DNA of 23,343 nucleotides from an uncultured Phascolarctobacterium sp. (GTDB taxonomy: Bacteria > Bacillota > Negativicutes > Acidaminococcales > Acidaminococcaceae): NCBI RefSeq assembly GCF_937920985.1, contig NZ_CALDXR010000008.1, positions 1 to 23,343 on the forward strand, in the 5' to 3' direction. This document shows positions 17,001-23,343 of this stretch, in pieces. Position 1 is the stretch's first letter, and each line of letters begins with the position of its first letter. The notes beneath the pieces are model-generated. The model had not been told where the DNA came from. It was given only the letters and a program-made list of their open reading frames with translations, and did not search any database. A program made the translations under genes and the position numbers.

Positions 17001-18602
17001 ATTTGTTACCTGCGCAAAAAGCTGTTTAAAATAATTATATAAGAGCTGCGGCTTTTCGCTGAGCACAGCTAGCGGTGCATCATTGCCCATTGCTCCCAAC
17101 GGATCAATGCCCTTTTGCGCCATGGGGCGTAAAAACTTAGTCAAATCCTCCAGCGTGTAGCCAAATGCACGCTGACGCTGCATCAGTGTCTGCGAATCTG
17201 TCACCGGCAGCTCACTCTTAAGAGGAATATTTTTCAGCTTGATGGAATTTTCTTCCAGCCATTTACGATACGGATGCTCACAGGCAATTTGGTGCTTAAT
17301 CTCATCATTGCCGATAATGCGTCCCTGCTCCGTGTCAATCACCAGCATACGTCCGGGACGCAGGCGGTCTTTTTTGACAATAGTTGCCGGGTCAATATCT
17401 ACGACACCAACCTCAGATGCTAGAACGATAGTATCGTCATTTGTAATATAATAACGCGACGGTCTGAGGCCATTGCGGTCCAAAGCAGCACAAATAGTAC
17501 GGCCATCCGTAAAGGCCATAGCAGCAGGTCCGTCCCATGCCTCAATCAGCGAATTATGATATTCGAAGAAGGCCTTCAGATCATCATCCAGATGGGGATT
17601 TTTGCCCCACGGCTCAGGAATCATCATCATGACAGCATGCGGCAGACTGCGTCCGCTCATCAGCAAAAATTCCAAAACATTGTCGAACATGCCGGAATCG
17701 GAACCGGTTTCGTCAACAATCGGCATAACCTTCTGGATATCATTCCCCCAAAGACTGTTGCCGCACATTGTCTGACGCGCACGCATCCAGTTGATATTGC
17801 CGCGCAATGTATTTATTTCACCGTTATGCATCAGATAGCGGTAGGGATGAGCTCTCTCCCAGCTGGGAAATGTATTGGTGCTGAAACGCGAATGGACCAG
17901 AGCCATTGCTGTCTCAATAGAGCTGTCCTCCATGTCCGCATAAAAGGTTTGCAGCTGCTGTGTTGTCAGCATGCCTTTGTAGACAATAGTGCGAGAGGAC
18001 AAACTTGAAACATAAAAGTACTTGCCGCCGCGCAGCTTGCCGTAACGTATATAGTTCTCAGCCTCACGGCGGATGCAGTACAGCTTGCGTTCAAACGCAT
18101 TATCATCAATATCCAGACGGTCCAGGACATCAGCCGACGGACGGATAAAAACCTGTGCCATAAAAGGCATGCTCTGGCGTGATTTTTCACCCAAAACCTC
18201 CGGATGCACCGGAACCTTACGCCAGGCAATAATCCCCTGACCGTTCGCTTCAACAATGCGTTCAAAGTGGCGCTGAACATTTTCTCTTTCTACAACATCC
18301 GGCGGCAGGAAAATAAAACCAACGGCATATTTCCCTGCTTCCGGCAGCTCCACATCCTGCTTGGCGCATTCCTTGACAAAAAAGTTATGCGGAATCTGCA
18401 GCAGCACACCGGCACCGTCACCGGAGTTCATATCTGCTCCCTGACCGCCGCGATGGTCCATGTTATGCAGAACCACCAGAGCCTGTCTTAAAATTTTATT
18501 AGACTTCTTGCCCTTAATATTGGCAACTACGCCAACACCGCAGGCATCGTGTTCAAACCAAGGATCATACAATCCCTGTTTCTTGGGCAGCGAAGTATTC
18601 AT
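14022..18602 (-). CDS. gltB: Glutamate synthase large (alpha) subunit
   Basis: GltB is the cytoplasmic amidotransferase that releases ammonia from glutamine and channels it to 2-oxoglutarate, giving two glutamates per cycle. At about 1526 residues it is full length. After a short propeptide the class II amidotransferase nucleophile is Cys21 (HDACGVG). The central domain and FMN-binding synthase domain follow, including GEGGQLPGGKVYPWIA. The [3Fe-4S] cysteines are in CIMMRVCNLNTCPMGVATQ (around 1130-1145). The C-terminal beta-helix domain ends the protein, with GGTAYVLDMQGDF. I chose the ATG at 18602 because AGAGGGG lies eight bases upstream and the propeptide then has 20 residues. A TTG six codons earlier would overlap that site. 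It is divergent from the leu operon. Confidence 0.97.
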   Translation of the reverse strand: MNTSLPKKQGLYDPWFEHDACGVGVVANIKGKKSNKILRQALVVLHNMDHRGGQGADMNSGDGAGVLLQIPHNFFVKECAKQDVELPEAGKYAVGFIFLPPDVVERENVQRHFERIVEANGQGIIAWRKVPVHPEVLGEKSRQSMPFMAQVFIRPSADVLDRLDIDDNAFERKLYCIRREAENYIRYGKLRGGKYFYVSSLSSRTIVYKGMLTTQQLQTFYADMEDSSIETAMALVHSRFSTNTFPSWERAHPYRYLMHNGEINTLRGNINWMRARQTMCGNSLWGNDIQKVMPIVDETGSDSGMFDNVLEFLLMSGRSLPHAVMMMIPEPWGKNPHLDDDLKAFFEYHNSLIEAWDGPAAMAFTDGRTICAALDRNGLRPSRYYITNDDTIVLASEVGVVDIDPATIVKKDRLRPGRMLVIDTEQGRIIGNDEIKHQIACEHPYRKWLEENSIKLKNIPLKSELPVTDSQTLMQRQRAFGYTLEDLTKFLRPMAQKGIDPLGAMGNDAPLAVLSEKPQLLYNYFKQLFAQVTNPPIDAIREEVFTDTTSGIGPELNLIDPQPESCHQISAESPVLSNIELAKLKNIPNFESATIPMLYKVADGGAGLKQALDAIFAAADKNIAEGKCILILSDRGITKDMAAVPALLAGAGLHHHLIKNGTRLRASIIIESAEPREVHHMALLLGYGVSGINPYLVFESLEHMSADGMLDISFEKAAENYISVCTHGIAKILSKMGISTVQSYRGAQIFEAIGISSAVIEEYFTGTPSRLEGIGLDEIAREVAMRHEPAFAEQNIDLFSYESGSHYQWRNGGEQHMLNPETIVKLQQACKTGDYKLFKEFSKQLRSSAFANQNLRSMLTFTPQRLPVNIDEVESVESICHRFKTGAMSYGSLSQEAHECLAIAMNRIGGKSNTGEGGENPNRFAPLPNGDSKRSAIKQVASGRFGVTSNYLVNADEIQIKIAQGAKPGEGGQLPGGKVYPWIAECRGTTAGIGLISPPPHHDIYSIEDLAELIHDLKNANPRARISVKLVSEVGVGTIAAGVVKACADVVLISGYDGGTGASPRTSINHAGLPWELGLMETHQTLLLNNLRDRVTLETDGKLMTGRDVIIAALLGAEEFGFATAPLVAIGCIMMRVCNLNTCPMGVATQDPELRKNFHGKPEYVVNFMHFIAQEVREYMAMLGFRTIDEMVGRTEVLLPKPAEERNWKNKNLDLAPLLYKPEIEPGASQVCTKKQNHHLEKSLDMRELLDICRSNLKTKKPVAITLPIKNTDRVVGTILGSEITRRYGAEGLPADTINLHFKGSAGQSFGAFLPKGVTLELEGDANDHVGKGLSGGKLIIYPDSDARFNPHENVIIGNVAFYGATSGEAYISGTAGERFCIRNSGVNAVVEGVGDHGCEYMTGGTVVILGRTGRNFAAGMSGGTAYVLDMQGDFATYCNKEIVLLEKLEEIGDSLTVKKMLLQHAEYTGSKLALEILDNWDEYQDKFVKVIPKEYKLVTQKLNEYLQQGMSADAATLKVFEEVKA

Positions 18603-18695
18603 AATAAATTCCCCTCTCAAAGCATTTCATTAGTAAAATATATTAGCAGTTCTGTTAGTGTTTCTGTTATAGACCACCACGCAACTGTAATTTTA

Positions 18696-18724
18696 ATTAT
18701 AATGCCACACCATTACGATTGCAA
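18696..18724 (-). promoter_or_regulatory. Promoter of gltB-gltD
   Basis: On the minus strand TTGCAA (18719-18724) and a perfect TATAAT (18696-18701) are exactly 17 bases apart, close to the sigma-A consensus. The start would be near 18689, leaving an 85-90 base leader before the gltB ATG. I saw no riboswitch or terminator in that leader. Confidence 0.78.
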
Positions 18725-18728
18725 ATTG

Positions 18729-18752
18729 TATACATGTATATTTACTTGTATA
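18729..18752. promoter_or_regulatory. Possible operator just upstream of the gltB -35 box
   Basis: TATACATGTATA (18729-18740) is a perfect 12-base palindrome four bases upstream of the gltB -35 hexamer. TACATGTATA is then nearly repeated as TACTTGTATA (18743-18752), nine of ten bases at a 12-base period. Repeated sites one helical turn apart next to a promoter are a usual layout for an activator. The cognate regulator is unknown, and AT-rich palindromes also occur by chance. Confidence 0.4.
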
Positions 18753-18887
18753 ACAAAAGTTCTACAAAAGGTAATTTTCTGAAAGAGGTAAGGGTTAACA
18801 TTCTATAACAATTTATATCTTAGCAGTACTTTTTTCCTTCTGTATTGTACACTCAATGTTTTTCTAGGCATTTTTTTATTTTCACAC

Positions 18888-18916
18888 TTGACAAACCGTG
18901 AAATTGTTGCGATAAT
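18888..18916 (+). promoter_or_regulatory. Promoter of the leucine operon leader
   Basis: A perfect TTGACA (18888-18893) and GATAAT (18911-18916) are 17 bases apart. The start would be near 18923, about 45 bases before the T-box stem I. The two divergent promoters are about 160 bases apart. The AT-rich interval between them (18753-18887) holds no gene or clear site that I can name. Confidence 0.85.
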
Positions 18917-18965
18917 GTGAAGAACACAGCGATGTGTATATTTTAATTTCAAAAACAAAAATGCA

Positions 18966-19199
18966 ATGAACGGGAAAATTTACCTGCCCCAGCATCCAGA
19001 GAGACGGCGTATGGTGCAAGCCGCCAGCAAGCAGGCAAAGAAGCTCACCCGCGAGCAGCTTCTCTGAACCAAGTAGGAGCAGACGTTTCCAGCACGTTAC
19101 GCTGCCGATCCGCTAATCGGGAAAATTAAGTACAACTTAGGGTGGTACCGCGAAAAAACTTCGCCCCTATCTGCAAGCGCAGATAGGGGCTATTTTTAT
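18966..19199 (+). promoter_or_regulatory. T-box riboswitch, leucine-specific
   Basis: This leader senses uncharged tRNA-Leu and lets transcription continue into leuCDB when leucine is short. The T-box AGGGTGGTACCGCG (19139-19152) is an exact match to the conserved tRNA-acceptor-binding sequence. Stem I closes through CGGG (18971-18974) with CCCG (19048-19051). Just above that helix the 3' side carries CUC (19044-19046) followed by A, the position of the specifier codon, so it reads leucine. The usual AGAGAG run (18998-19002 region) and CTGAACCAAGTAGG segment are present. CCGAT/ATCGG (19105-19120) resembles stem III. The terminator at 19163-19199 is the alternative to the antiterminator. Confidence 0.93.
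19163..19199 (+). terminator. T-box-controlled terminator upstream of leuC
   Basis: GCCCCTATCTGC (19163-19174) and GCAGATAGGGGC (19179-19190) form a perfect 12-base stem with a four-base loop, followed by TATTTTTATT. It stops the leader transcript unless uncharged tRNA stabilises the competing antiterminator that includes the T-box sequence upstream. Confidence 0.92.
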
Positions 19200-19221
19200 T
19201 ATAAGGAAGAAGGTTTATCTT

Positions 19222-20487
19222 ATGGGAATGACAATGACGCAAAAAATCTTAGCCAAGCACGCTCACCGCGACAGCGTAAGTGCCGGCGACCTGCTTGTTT
19301 CTCAAGTAGATTTAGTATTAGCTAATGATATCACCGGTCCTCCGGCTATCAACGAATTTGAAAAAATCGGTAAACCGGTATTTGATAAAAACAAAATTGC
19401 TCTGGTTCCGGACCATTTCTCCCCCTGCAAGGACATCAAATCCGCAACCATGTGCAAGCGTATGCGTGACTTCGCCCGCAAGCACGAAATCAAAAACTAC
19501 TTTGAAGTAGGCCAGATGGGTATCGAGCATGCACTGCTGCCGGATAAAGGCCTTGTTGCTCCCAGCGAAATCATCATAGGTGCCGATTCCCACACTTGTA
19601 CCTACGGCGCACTCAATGCTCTTAGCACCGGCATGGGCCAGACCGATATCGGCTGCGCTATGGCCAGCGGTACTTCTTGGTTCAAGGTTCCGCAGGCTAT
19701 CAAGGTTACCCTGACCGGCAAGCTGCCGAAATACGTTAAAGGCAAGGACATCATCCTGACTATCATCGGTATGATTGGCGTTGACGGCGCCCGTTACCAA
19801 TCTTTGGAATTCACCGGCGAAGGCGTCAGCGAGCTTTCTATGGCCGACCGTCTGACTATCTGCAACATGGCTATTGAGGCCGGCGGCAAAAACGGCATTT
19901 TCCCTGTTGATGAAAAAACCATCGAATTCTTAAAGGAACGCGGCGTAACCCGTGAATGGGAAGCAGTTACTGCCGACGAAGACGCTGAATATGCCCGCGT
20001 ACTCGATATTAAGCTCGACGAGCTTGTTCCCGTTGTTGCTTATCCGCATCTGCCGGAAAACACCCATCCTGCTAAGGAAGGTCATGCAATCAAAATTGAC
20101 CAGGTTGTCATCGGCTCCTGCACCAACGGCCGTCTGGAGGATCTTGAGCAGGCTGCCGAAATTCTCAAAGGTCACAAGGTTTGCGACCATGTGCGTATGA
20201 TTATCATCCCGGCAACCCAGCAGATTTATCAGGAAGCTATGCATCGCGGTTACATCGATACCTTTATTGATGCCGGTGCTGCCGTTTCTACTCCAACCTG
20301 CGGCCCCTGCCTTGGCGGTTACATGGGCATCCTCGCAGCAGGCGAGCGCGCTGTTTCCACCACTAACCGTAACTTCCGCGGCCGCATGGGCCATGTCGAC
20401 AGCGAGGTTTATCTGGCAAGCCCCTATACCGCTGCAGCCAGTGCCATCACCGGTTATATCACCAGCCCTGAGGAGGTAGTAAAATGA
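19222..20487 (+). CDS. leuC: 3-isopropylmalate dehydratase large subunit
   Basis: LeuC with LeuD isomerises 2-isopropylmalate to 3-isopropylmalate in leucine synthesis. It belongs to the aconitase superfamily and needs a [4Fe-4S] cluster. At 421 residues it is the shorter form common in archaea, clostridia and Negativicutes, not the ~470-residue enterobacterial form; that group also contains homoaconitase-type enzymes. The cluster ligands are visible as Cys300 (GSCTNG) and Cys360/Cys363 (TCGPCLGG). GADSHTCTYGAL lies in the substrate domain. The first ATG is chosen because AGAAGG is eight bases upstream. It is the first gene after the T-box. leuA is not next to it, and the leucine-specific leader with leuB downstream supports isopropylmalate as substrate. 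Confidence 0.95.
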   Translation: MGMTMTQKILAKHAHRDSVSAGDLLVSQVDLVLANDITGPPAINEFEKIGKPVFDKNKIALVPDHFSPCKDIKSATMCKRMRDFARKHEIKNYFEVGQMGIEHALLPDKGLVAPSEIIIGADSHTCTYGALNALSTGMGQTDIGCAMASGTSWFKVPQAIKVTLTGKLPKYVKGKDIILTIIGMIGVDGARYQSLEFTGEGVSELSMADRLTICNMAIEAGGKNGIFPVDEKTIEFLKERGVTREWEAVTADEDAEYARVLDIKLDELVPVVAYPHLPENTHPAKEGHAIKIDQVVIGSCTNGRLEDLEQAAEILKGHKVCDHVRMIIIPATQQIYQEAMHRGYIDTFIDAGAAVSTPTCGPCLGGYMGILAAGERAVSTTNRNFRGRMGHVDSEVYLASPYTAAASAITGYITSPEEVVK

Positions 20488-20978
20488 GCAAAGTTTGGCG
20501 TTACGGCGACCACATCGATACAGACGTTATTATTCCGGCAAGATATCTGAACATTGCCGACTTCAAGGAATTAGCAGAGCACGCTATGGAGGATGCGAAG
20601 GAAAACCTGGAAATTAACTTCGCCGCCAACGTACAGCCCGGCGACTACATCGTTGCCGGCAAAAACTTCGGTTGCGGCTCCTCCCGTGAGCATGCCCCGG
20701 TAGTATTAAAAGTTAAGGGCATCAAATGCATTGTAGCAGACAGCTTTGCCCGTATCTTCTACCGCAATGCGATTAACATCGGTCTGCCGGTGCTGGAAAT
20801 CGGTGCCGACGTAGAAAAGATTGAACCCGGCGACGAAATCGACGTTGATGTAAACAAGGGTGAAATCAAAATCCTCAACAAAAATATTACGATCAAAACA
20901 AAACCGCTGCCGGAATTCATCCAGCATATCGCAGACTGCGGCGGCCTGATTAATTATATTAAAGGAGAAAACAAATAA
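20484..20978 (+). CDS. leuD: 3-isopropylmalate dehydratase small subunit
   Basis: LeuD is the swivelling small subunit that completes the isopropylmalate isomerase active site with LeuC. The 164-residue product is the short LeuD type that pairs with the 421-residue LeuC. The motif NFGCGSSREHAP (about 56-67) binds substrate, and the N-terminal YGDHIDTDVIIPARYL is the family signature. The ATG overlaps the leuC stop as ATGA, so translation is coupled and equal subunit amounts are likely. GAGGAGG, the ribosome binding site, lies inside the end of leuC. Confidence 0.96.
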   Translation: MSKVWRYGDHIDTDVIIPARYLNIADFKELAEHAMEDAKENLEINFAANVQPGDYIVAGKNFGCGSSREHAPVVLKVKGIKCIVADSFARIFYRNAINIGLPVLEIGADVEKIEPGDEIDVDVNKGEIKILNKNITIKTKPLPEFIQHIADCGGLINYIKGENK

Positions 20979-22051
20979 TGAAGATTTGCTTACTGCCAGG
21001 TGACGGCATTGGTGTAGAAATAGTTGATGCAGCTGTAGAGGTTCTCGACGCTGCTGCCCAAAAATTCGGCTTTGAAATTGAATATGACAAGCAGCTCATC
21101 GGCGGCTGCGCAATCGATGCAACCGGCGTTCCCCTGCCGGAAGCAACCATTGCCAGTGCTAAGGCTGCTGACGCTGTGCTGCTCGGTGCTGTCGGCGGAC
21201 CGAAATGGGATAATGTTGCTCCGGCTATCCGTCCGGAAAAAGGCCTGCTTGGTATCCGCAAGGCTTTGGGCCTGTACTGCAACCTGCGCCCGATGACCGT
21301 TTCCAAATTCACCGCGCATCTTTCTCCGCTGAAAACGGAACGTGCAGAAGGTGCCGATCTTTTAATCGTGCGCGAGCTTACCGGCGGCATCTACTTCGGT
21401 GAGCATACCGAAGCGCACCTCAATGCTGACGGTGTTGAGGAAGCAAGCGACGTTGAGCTTTACACCCGTCCGGAGGTAGAACGCATTGCCCGTTTTGCTT
21501 TTGAAGCTGCCAAAAAACGCCGCGGTAAAGTAACCAGCGTTGATAAAGCCAATGTATTGGGCTCCAGCCGTATGTGGCGTAAAATTGTTGCCGAAATGCA
21601 GGCAAAGGATTATCCTGAAGTAGAGCTGAACAACTTCTATGTTGACAACTGCGCTATGCAGTTAGTGCTGAATCCTAAGCAGTTCGACGTTATCTTGACC
21701 AACAATATCTTTGGTGATATTCTCAGTGATGAAGCAAGCACCATCGCAGGCAGCATCGGCCTGCTTCCGAGCGCCAGCCTCGGCGACGGCACCGGTATGT
21801 ACGAGCCTATCCACGGCAGCGCACCGGACATTGCCGGTCAGGGCATTGCTAACCCGCTGGCAACCATCCTCAGTGTTGCTATGATGCTGCGCTACTCTCT
21901 GAACCAAAATGAAGCAGCAGATGCTATGGAAGCAGCTGTTGACGCAGTCATGGAACAGGGCTACCGCACTCCGGACCTTTATGCAGAAGGTCTGAAGAAA
22001 GTTTCTACATCTGAAATGGGCCACCTGGTTGCTCAGGAACTGCTCAAATAA
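20978..22051 (+). CDS. leuB: 3-isopropylmalate dehydrogenase
   Basis: LeuB oxidises and decarboxylates 3-isopropylmalate with NAD+, giving 2-oxoisocaproate, which a transaminase using glutamate turns into leucine. The 357 residues fit the family. LLPGDGIGVEI (4-14) opens the protein, RELTGGIYFGE (about 131-141) and DKANVL (about 188-193) line the active site, and NNIFGDILSDEAS (about 241-253) carries the metal-binding aspartates. The Leu-rich GLLGIRKALGLYCNLRP points to isopropylmalate, not isocitrate. The ATG overlaps the leuD stop as TAATG, with AGGAG upstream. It ends the leu part of the operon. Confidence 0.97.
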   Translation: MKICLLPGDGIGVEIVDAAVEVLDAAAQKFGFEIEYDKQLIGGCAIDATGVPLPEATIASAKAADAVLLGAVGGPKWDNVAPAIRPEKGLLGIRKALGLYCNLRPMTVSKFTAHLSPLKTERAEGADLLIVRELTGGIYFGEHTEAHLNADGVEEASDVELYTRPEVERIARFAFEAAKKRRGKVTSVDKANVLGSSRMWRKIVAEMQAKDYPEVELNNFYVDNCAMQLVLNPKQFDVILTNNIFGDILSDEASTIAGSIGLLPSASLGDGTGMYEPIHGSAPDIAGQGIANPLATILSVAMMLRYSLNQNEAADAMEAAVDAVMEQGYRTPDLYAEGLKKVSTSEMGHLVAQELLK

Positions 22052-22061
22052 AAATATCGGC

Positions 22062-22083
22062 AAACGCCATCCCCTCAGCGTTT
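22062..22083 (+). other. Small hairpin after leuB
   Basis: AAACGC (22062-22067) pairs with GCGTTT (22078-22083) around a ten-base loop. It comes about ten bases after the leuB stop and just before the larger hairpin at 22097-22130. No T-run follows. It may belong to the same 3'-end structure. Confidence 0.35.
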
Positions 22084-22096
22084 ACCAAAGCATTTC

Positions 22097-22137
22097 TACC
22101 CGTAAGCCTTCCATTTGGGGCTTACGGGTAAATTTTC
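22097..22137 (+). terminator. Hairpin, probable partial terminator between leuB and azlC
   Basis: TACCCGTAAGCC (22097-22108) and GGCTTACGGGTA (22119-22130) form a perfect 12-base stem with a ten-base loop. The tract after it, AATTTTCC, is short, so termination may be incomplete and azlCD could be expressed by readthrough. No convincing promoter lies between the hairpin and azlC, only T-rich sequence at 22161-22188. Confidence 0.65.
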
Positions 22138-22207
22138 CAACATTTAAGCATTATTATATTTCGATTTTTTTGTTTTTTGGATTTTCTTGCGATTGTTGTG
22201 GTGTATT

Positions 22208-22972
22208 ATGATGCAAACTTCAACTGAAAATATCGATTCCGTATACACTAATAGTATTTCAAGCAATGCTACAGCCTTCCGTCAAGGCTTGCACGATGGT
22301 ATCCCCATAGGATTGGGTTATTTTGCCGTTGCCTTTTCTTTGGGAATTATTTGCCGTTCATCCGGTCTTTCTGTATTCCAAGGCTTTCTGACAAGCCTGC
22401 TCAACAACACTTCAGCCGGTGAATTTGCCGCCATTACCCTCATCGGCCAAAATGCCAGCTATACCGAAATAGCACTGGTCACCCTCATCGCCAATGCACG
22501 CTACATGCTGATGAGCTGCGCGCTGAGCCAAAGGCTCAGCAACGCGCAAGGCTTTATACATCGTCTGGCTATGGCCTTCGCTGTAACGGATGAGCTTTTC
22601 GGTATCGCTATCTCCCGTCCCGGTGTTTTGAATCCATACTATTACTATGGCGGCATGGCCGTAGCAATTCCGGGCTGGTCGATTGGCACAGCCTGCGGCA
22701 TTATCGCCGGTGCTGCGCTGCCAGAACGCATTGTCAGCGCACTGAGCGTTGCGCTGTTTGGCATGTTCCTTGCTATTATCATTCCGCCGGCACGCGAAAG
22801 CCGTATCATTCTCACTGTTGTAATCACAAGCTTTATCGCCAGCTTCGCAGCAGCATATCTGCAGCCGTTGGCACAGCTTACCGACGGTACACGTACCATT
22901 ATCCTCACTGTAGTCATCGCAGCGGCTGCAGCCTGGATTAGGCCGGTACAGTCCCAGCAAAAGGAGGATTAG
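22208..22972 (+). CDS. azlC: AzlC family branched-chain amino-acid exporter, large subunit
   Basis: AzlC (YgaZ-like) pairs with AzlD to export branched-chain amino acids or their analogues across the cytoplasmic membrane. The product of about 254 residues is largely hydrophobic with seven or eight membrane segments. It starts with the family pattern FRQGLHDGIPIGLGYFAVAF and continues with NTSAGEFAAITLIG and LIANARYMLMSCALSQRL. I chose ATG at 22208 (a second ATG follows directly at 22211). The ribosome binding site GGTG is weak for either. A TTG at 22187 would start the frame earlier but has no site. It lies about 155 bases after leuB, in the same direction, and its partner azlD follows at once. 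Specific substrates are inferred from the family and context. Confidence 0.92.
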   Translation: MMQTSTENIDSVYTNSISSNATAFRQGLHDGIPIGLGYFAVAFSLGIICRSSGLSVFQGFLTSLLNNTSAGEFAAITLIGQNASYTEIALVTLIANARYMLMSCALSQRLSNAQGFIHRLAMAFAVTDELFGIAISRPGVLNPYYYYGGMAVAIPGWSIGTACGIIAGAALPERIVSALSVALFGMFLAIIIPPARESRIILTVVITSFIASFAAAYLQPLAQLTDGTRTIILTVVIAAAAAWIRPVQSQQKED

Positions 22973-22975
22973 CAG

Positions 22976-23287
22976 ATGGAACACAATATTTATATTTATA
23001 TTGCAGTCATGGCAATTGTTACCTACGCTATCCGCGTGCTTCCGCTAACACTCATCCGTAAGGAAATCAAAAATCCCTTCATCCGTTCCTTTTTATATTA
23101 TGTCCCCTACACGACGCTCGCAGTAATGACCTTTCCTGCTATCCTGCAGGAAACACAAACACCTATTGCAGGTGCACTTGCCCTCGGCGTCGGCGTTGCC
23201 ACCGCCTGGCGCGGCATGAGCCTTTTTCATGTGGCTTGCTGCTGCTGCGCAGTAGTATTTATCGTAGAATTTATCATGGTGCCGTAA
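22976..23287 (+). CDS. azlD: AzlD family branched-chain amino-acid exporter, small subunit
   Basis: AzlD (YgaH-like) is the small membrane partner of AzlC. The 103-residue product has three to four membrane segments and the family features YAIRVLPLTLIRKEI (about 17-31) and LYYVPYTTLAVMTFPAIL (about 41-58). The ATG lies three bases after the azlC stop, with AGGAGG eight bases upstream, so the two are co-translated. A cysteine cluster (ACCCC, about 86-90) sits in the last helix. The group II intron end begins only a few bases after its stop codon, so azlD has no normal terminator in this window. Confidence 0.9.
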   Translation: MEHNIYIYIAVMAIVTYAIRVLPLTLIRKEIKNPFIRSFLYYVPYTTLAVMTFPAILQETQTPIAGALALGVGVATAWRGMSLFHVACCCCAVVFIVEFIMVP

Positions 23288-23291
23288 GGCA

Positions 23292-23343
23292 ATCGAGTAG
23301 GAGACTGCTCATTATTTGAGCAGTCGACCTCTCACACCACCGT
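23292..23343 (-). mobile_element. 3' end of a group II intron, body beyond the window
   Basis: Read on the minus strand, the window edge gives the 3' strand of domain V (ACGGTGG), then TGTGAGAGG and a domain VI hairpin. GACTGCTCA/TGAGCAGTC form a nine-base stem (23303-23311 and 23317-23325). Below it GAG-AGG (23328-23333) pairs with CCT-CTC with one unpaired A (23298), as for the lariat branch point. The RNA would then end in GAT about six bases later, as expected for a 3' splice site. The reverse transcriptase/maturase gene and domains I-IV would lie outside the window. The intron is antisense to azlD and starts about four bases after its stop. Confidence 0.8.

Noticed and set aside
18603..18620. 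TTG start for gltB six codons before the chosen ATG
   Set aside because: It would place the strong AGAGGGG ribosome binding site inside the gene, and it lacks one of its own. The same reasoning removed TTG starts for the RseC-like gene and azlC.
18881..18902. Inverted repeat TTCAC/GTGAA around the leu promoter -35 box
   Set aside because: Five-base arms 12 bases apart in AT-rich DNA are expected by chance. The T-box already explains leucine control.
23292..23343. Reading the GACTGCTCA hairpin as the azlD terminator
   Set aside because: No T-run follows the stem on the plus strand. The flanking GAGAGG/CCT-A-CTC helix with a bulged A fits group II intron domain VI much better.

Overview
The window is ordinary chromosomal DNA from a Firmicutes-type bacterium of about 48% GC, most likely a diderm Negativicutes. 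The Acidaminococcaceae, for example Phascolarctobacterium, are my best guess. This rests on gene content, the T-box leader, the gene order and an RseC-like membrane protein. It is an inference and not a database match. No phage, plasmid, tRNA, rRNA or CRISPR sequence was seen.

Region 1 (1-8110, all minus strand) is a cell-shape and envelope cluster. In transcription order it holds two small unrecognised membrane proteins, an RseC-like membrane protein, maf, radC, mreB, mreC, mreD, mrdA (PBP2) and rodA. Gaps are short and mreC/mreD overlap by 4 bases, so it probably forms one operon. MreBCD, PBP2 and RodA together make the elongasome that builds side-wall peptidoglycan. A palindrome-rich intergenic sequence follows rodA at the left edge.

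Region 2 (8111-12356, minus) holds obgE, proB and proA. A good promoter precedes obgE and a hairpin terminator follows proA. ProB and ProA make the first two steps from glutamate to proline. A roughly 100-base imperfect inverted repeat lies exactly between the obgE stop codon and the proB leader. It looks like a dispersed palindromic element, and its core resembles the sequence at the left edge.

Region 3 (12471-18724, minus) is gltB-gltD (glutamate synthase), with its own promoter and a strong terminator. Region 4 (18888-23287, plus) is transcribed divergently from gltB. A TTGACA/GATAAT promoter leads into a T-box riboswitch with a CUC (leucine) specifier, then leuC-leuD-leuB, a hairpin, and azlC-azlD, a predicted branched-chain amino-acid exporter. 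The right half therefore joins nitrogen assimilation into glutamate with leucine synthesis controlled by uncharged tRNA-Leu, and with likely overflow export.

The last ~50 bases carry the 3' end of a group II intron on the minus strand. It is recognised by a domain VI hairpin with a bulged branch-point adenosine. The intron starts only a few bases after the azlD stop, and its body lies outside the window. I found no clearly new multi-gene system. The items most worth following up are this intron end, the inverted-repeat element, and the three membrane proteins upstream of maf.
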